Source: Synechococcus sp. AG-670-F04 (GTDB lineage: Bacteria; Cyanobacteriota; Cyanobacteriia; PCC-6307; Cyanobiaceae). Taken from it: a stretch of 64,000 nt of DNA. Where the stretch lies: the NCBI GenBank assembly GCA_003211515.1, contig QCSN01000002.1, positions 1 through 64,000 on the forward strand, given 5' to 3'. The notes under the pieces are model-generated. The model did not search any database. It was not told where the DNA came from and saw only the letters and a program-made list of their open reading frames with translations. This document shows positions 62,947-64,000 of the stretch, in pieces (the first letter of the stretch is position 1; each line of letters begins with the position of its first letter). The translations under genes and the position numbers were made by a program.

Positions 62947-63683
62947 CCGTCGCCATCCTTGCCAGTGATCTCGTCAAGAGCTACACCCCGGGGCTGCGTG
63001 CCCTGGATGGGGTGAGCCTGCAGGTGACAAGCGGCGAGGTGCTGGTGGTGATGGGCCCTTCCGGTTCCGGCAAGAGCACCTTGATTCGCACGTTCAACGG
63101 GCTTGAGACCCTGGATTCCGGAGAGCTTGATGTGCTCGGCGTTCGCTTGGACGCAGCGCATGAAGAGCGGCAGGTTCGGGCGATCCGGCGCAGGGTTGGA
63201 ATGGTGTTCCAGCAGTTCAACCTGTTTCCCCATCTCTCGATTCTCGAGAACATCACCCTGGCGCCGATCAAGGTGCAGAAGCGATCCAAGCCTGATGCGG
63301 CGGCGAGGGCCATCGCGCTGCTGGATCAGATGGGCATTGGTGAGCAGGCCCATAAGTTCCCCGCGCAACTGAGCGGCGGACAACAGCAGCGCGTTGCCAT
63401 CGCCAGGGCTTTGGCTCTGGACCCGGAGGTGATGCTGTTCGATGAACCCACCAGTGCCCTGGACCCCGAGCGGGTGAAGGAGGTGCTGGATGCGATGCGT
63501 CAGTTAGCGAAACGGGGAATGACAATGGTGGTGGTCACTCATGAGCTCGGCTTTGCCCGTGAGGTGGCGGACCGCGTTATGTTCATGGATCAGGGTCAGG
63601 TCGTCGAGACCTCTGATCCCCAGACCTTCTTCACCAGCGCCAGGGAAGAGCGAAGTCGGAGGTTTCTCAGTCAGATGATGTGA
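62943..63683 (+). CDS. Amino-acid ABC transporter ATPase
   Basis: The 246 aa ATPase has Walker A MGPSGSGKSTLIRTFNGLE, the Q-loop MVFQQFNLFPHLS, signature LSGGQQQRVAIARA, Walker B VMLFDEPTSALDPE and the H-loop VVTHELGFAREVADRV. The ATG overlaps the upstream stop by 4 bases. Together the four genes form a complete polar amino-acid importer, probably for several amino acids as in cyanobacterial N-II systems. Confidence 0.95.
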   Translation: MTVAILASDLVKSYTPGLRALDGVSLQVTSGEVLVVMGPSGSGKSTLIRTFNGLETLDSGELDVLGVRLDAAHEERQVRAIRRRVGMVFQQFNLFPHLSILENITLAPIKVQKRSKPDAAARAIALLDQMGIGEQAHKFPAQLSGGQQQRVAIARALALDPEVMLFDEPTSALDPERVKEVLDAMRQLAKRGMTMVVVTHELGFAREVADRVMFMDQGQVVETSDPQTFFTSAREERSRRFLSQMM

Positions 63684-63786
63684 TGTTGTAGTCGACCCGC
63701 TCATCATCCGAGCAGCAGAAGTCGCCGTAATAGCGCTCGAGAACGTCGTAGGCCTCGTCGTAGCTGAGGAATCGACGACGGGTCAT
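63667..63786 (-). CDS. Very small protein, 39 aa, with CC motif
   Basis: MTRRRFLSYDEAYDVLERYY then GDFCCSDDERVDYNITSSD. The Cys-Cys-Ser-Asp-Asp block and the helix before it are compact and protein-like. A GTG 66 bases upstream overlaps the stop of the neighbouring gene and would give 61 aa (KPDHEDQQTFHLARTDGHE... added). The 3' end overlaps the ATPase gene by 17 bases. No function is known to me. Confidence 0.6.
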   Translation of the reverse strand: MTRRRFLSYDEAYDVLERYYGDFCCSDDERVDYNITSSD

Positions 63787-63841
63787 CTGGTCTTCATGAC
63801 CATCTGTGCGGGCAAGGTGAAAGGTTTGTTGGTCTTCGTGG

Positions 63842-64000
63842 TCAGGCTTCACGGGCTGGAATGCGTGACAGGGCCTGTTCAACAGCAGCCAGTTCCCGTT
63901 CGGTGTCCAACCAGCTTTCGTTCCCGATCGGCAGACTCTGCACCTGCTCCGCCAATTGCATCCTGAGCTGTTCGAGGCGCAGATCAAGGCCGCGACGGAG
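63842..64000 (-). CDS. Hypothetical coiled-coil protein (5' end outside window)
   Basis: The frame is open to the window edge and shows the last 52 residues: LRRGLDLRLEQLRMQLAEQV, then a helix ending ELAAVEQALSRIPAREA. The charge pattern is a coiled coil. A family cannot be named from this piece. Its stop overlaps a possible GTG start of the next small gene. Confidence 0.6.
   Translation of the reverse strand, partial: LRRGLDLRLEQLRMQLAEQVQSLPIGNESWLDTERELAAVEQALSRIPAREA

Overview
The window looks like a chromosome segment of a marine picocyanobacterium, most likely Synechococcus. Supporting genes are chlH for chlorophyll synthesis, a high-light-inducible protein, the Calvin-cycle class II aldolase, a porin of the cyanobacterial outer-membrane type, an ArsJ arsenic module, and many small families largely confined to cyanobacteria (DUF2949, DUF3038/DUF4335, DUF3318, DUF3386, DUF2811, CGLD27). 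Assignments rest on reading motifs by eye; no database search was possible.

Layout. 1-6.8 kb: 3' part of a porin, a 58-codon unannotated small ORF, accD with a secreted protein and a Gfo/Idh/MocA oxidoreductase, then class I and class II fructose-bisphosphate aldolases next to each other. 6.8-11.6 kb (minus): a tightly packed purS-purQ-ldcA-ggt run ending in an acetolactate-decarboxylase-like protein with an extra C-terminal domain. 11.6-14.7 kb: small secreted and membrane proteins, two double-glycine peptide precursors and an MscS channel. 14.7-18.1 kb: an arsenic module with arsR and a DUF938 methyltransferase facing gap-arsJ across a perfect palindrome; the gap gene carries a one-base frameshift. 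18.1-22.4 kb: an AT-rich accessory stretch with orphan membrane proteins, a decayed tyrosine recombinase and small ORFs, one behind an 18-bp palindrome. 22.6-25.7 kb: a response regulator, a histidine kinase and polyphosphate kinase 2 in one direction.

25.8-48.5 kb is mostly conserved core: an EF-hand secreted protein, cyanobacterial DUF genes, apt, a UbiH-type monooxygenase, hli, dapB, chlH, a GlcNAc-type glycosyltransferase, folP, tpiA, an ABC exporter, an alanine/sodium symporter, carB, rsfS and CGLD27. 48.5-52.4 kb: L-asparaginase, initiator tRNA-Met, then an AT-rich pair made of a solute-binding-like lipoprotein and an MscS-type channel. 52.5-59.9 kb: an OmpR-type regulator, a GMC oxidoreductase, a pair of DnaA-box-like sequences, a long CbiX chelatase with a metal-binding tail, an FAD oxidase and a SulP transporter. 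60-63.7 kb: a complete four-gene polar amino-acid ABC transporter, followed by two small minus-strand genes at the edge.

The most unusual items are the ALDC-like fusion, the arsenic locus with its linked DUF938 methyltransferase, the double-glycine peptides without a transporter nearby, and the lipoprotein plus MscS pair beside tRNA-fMet.
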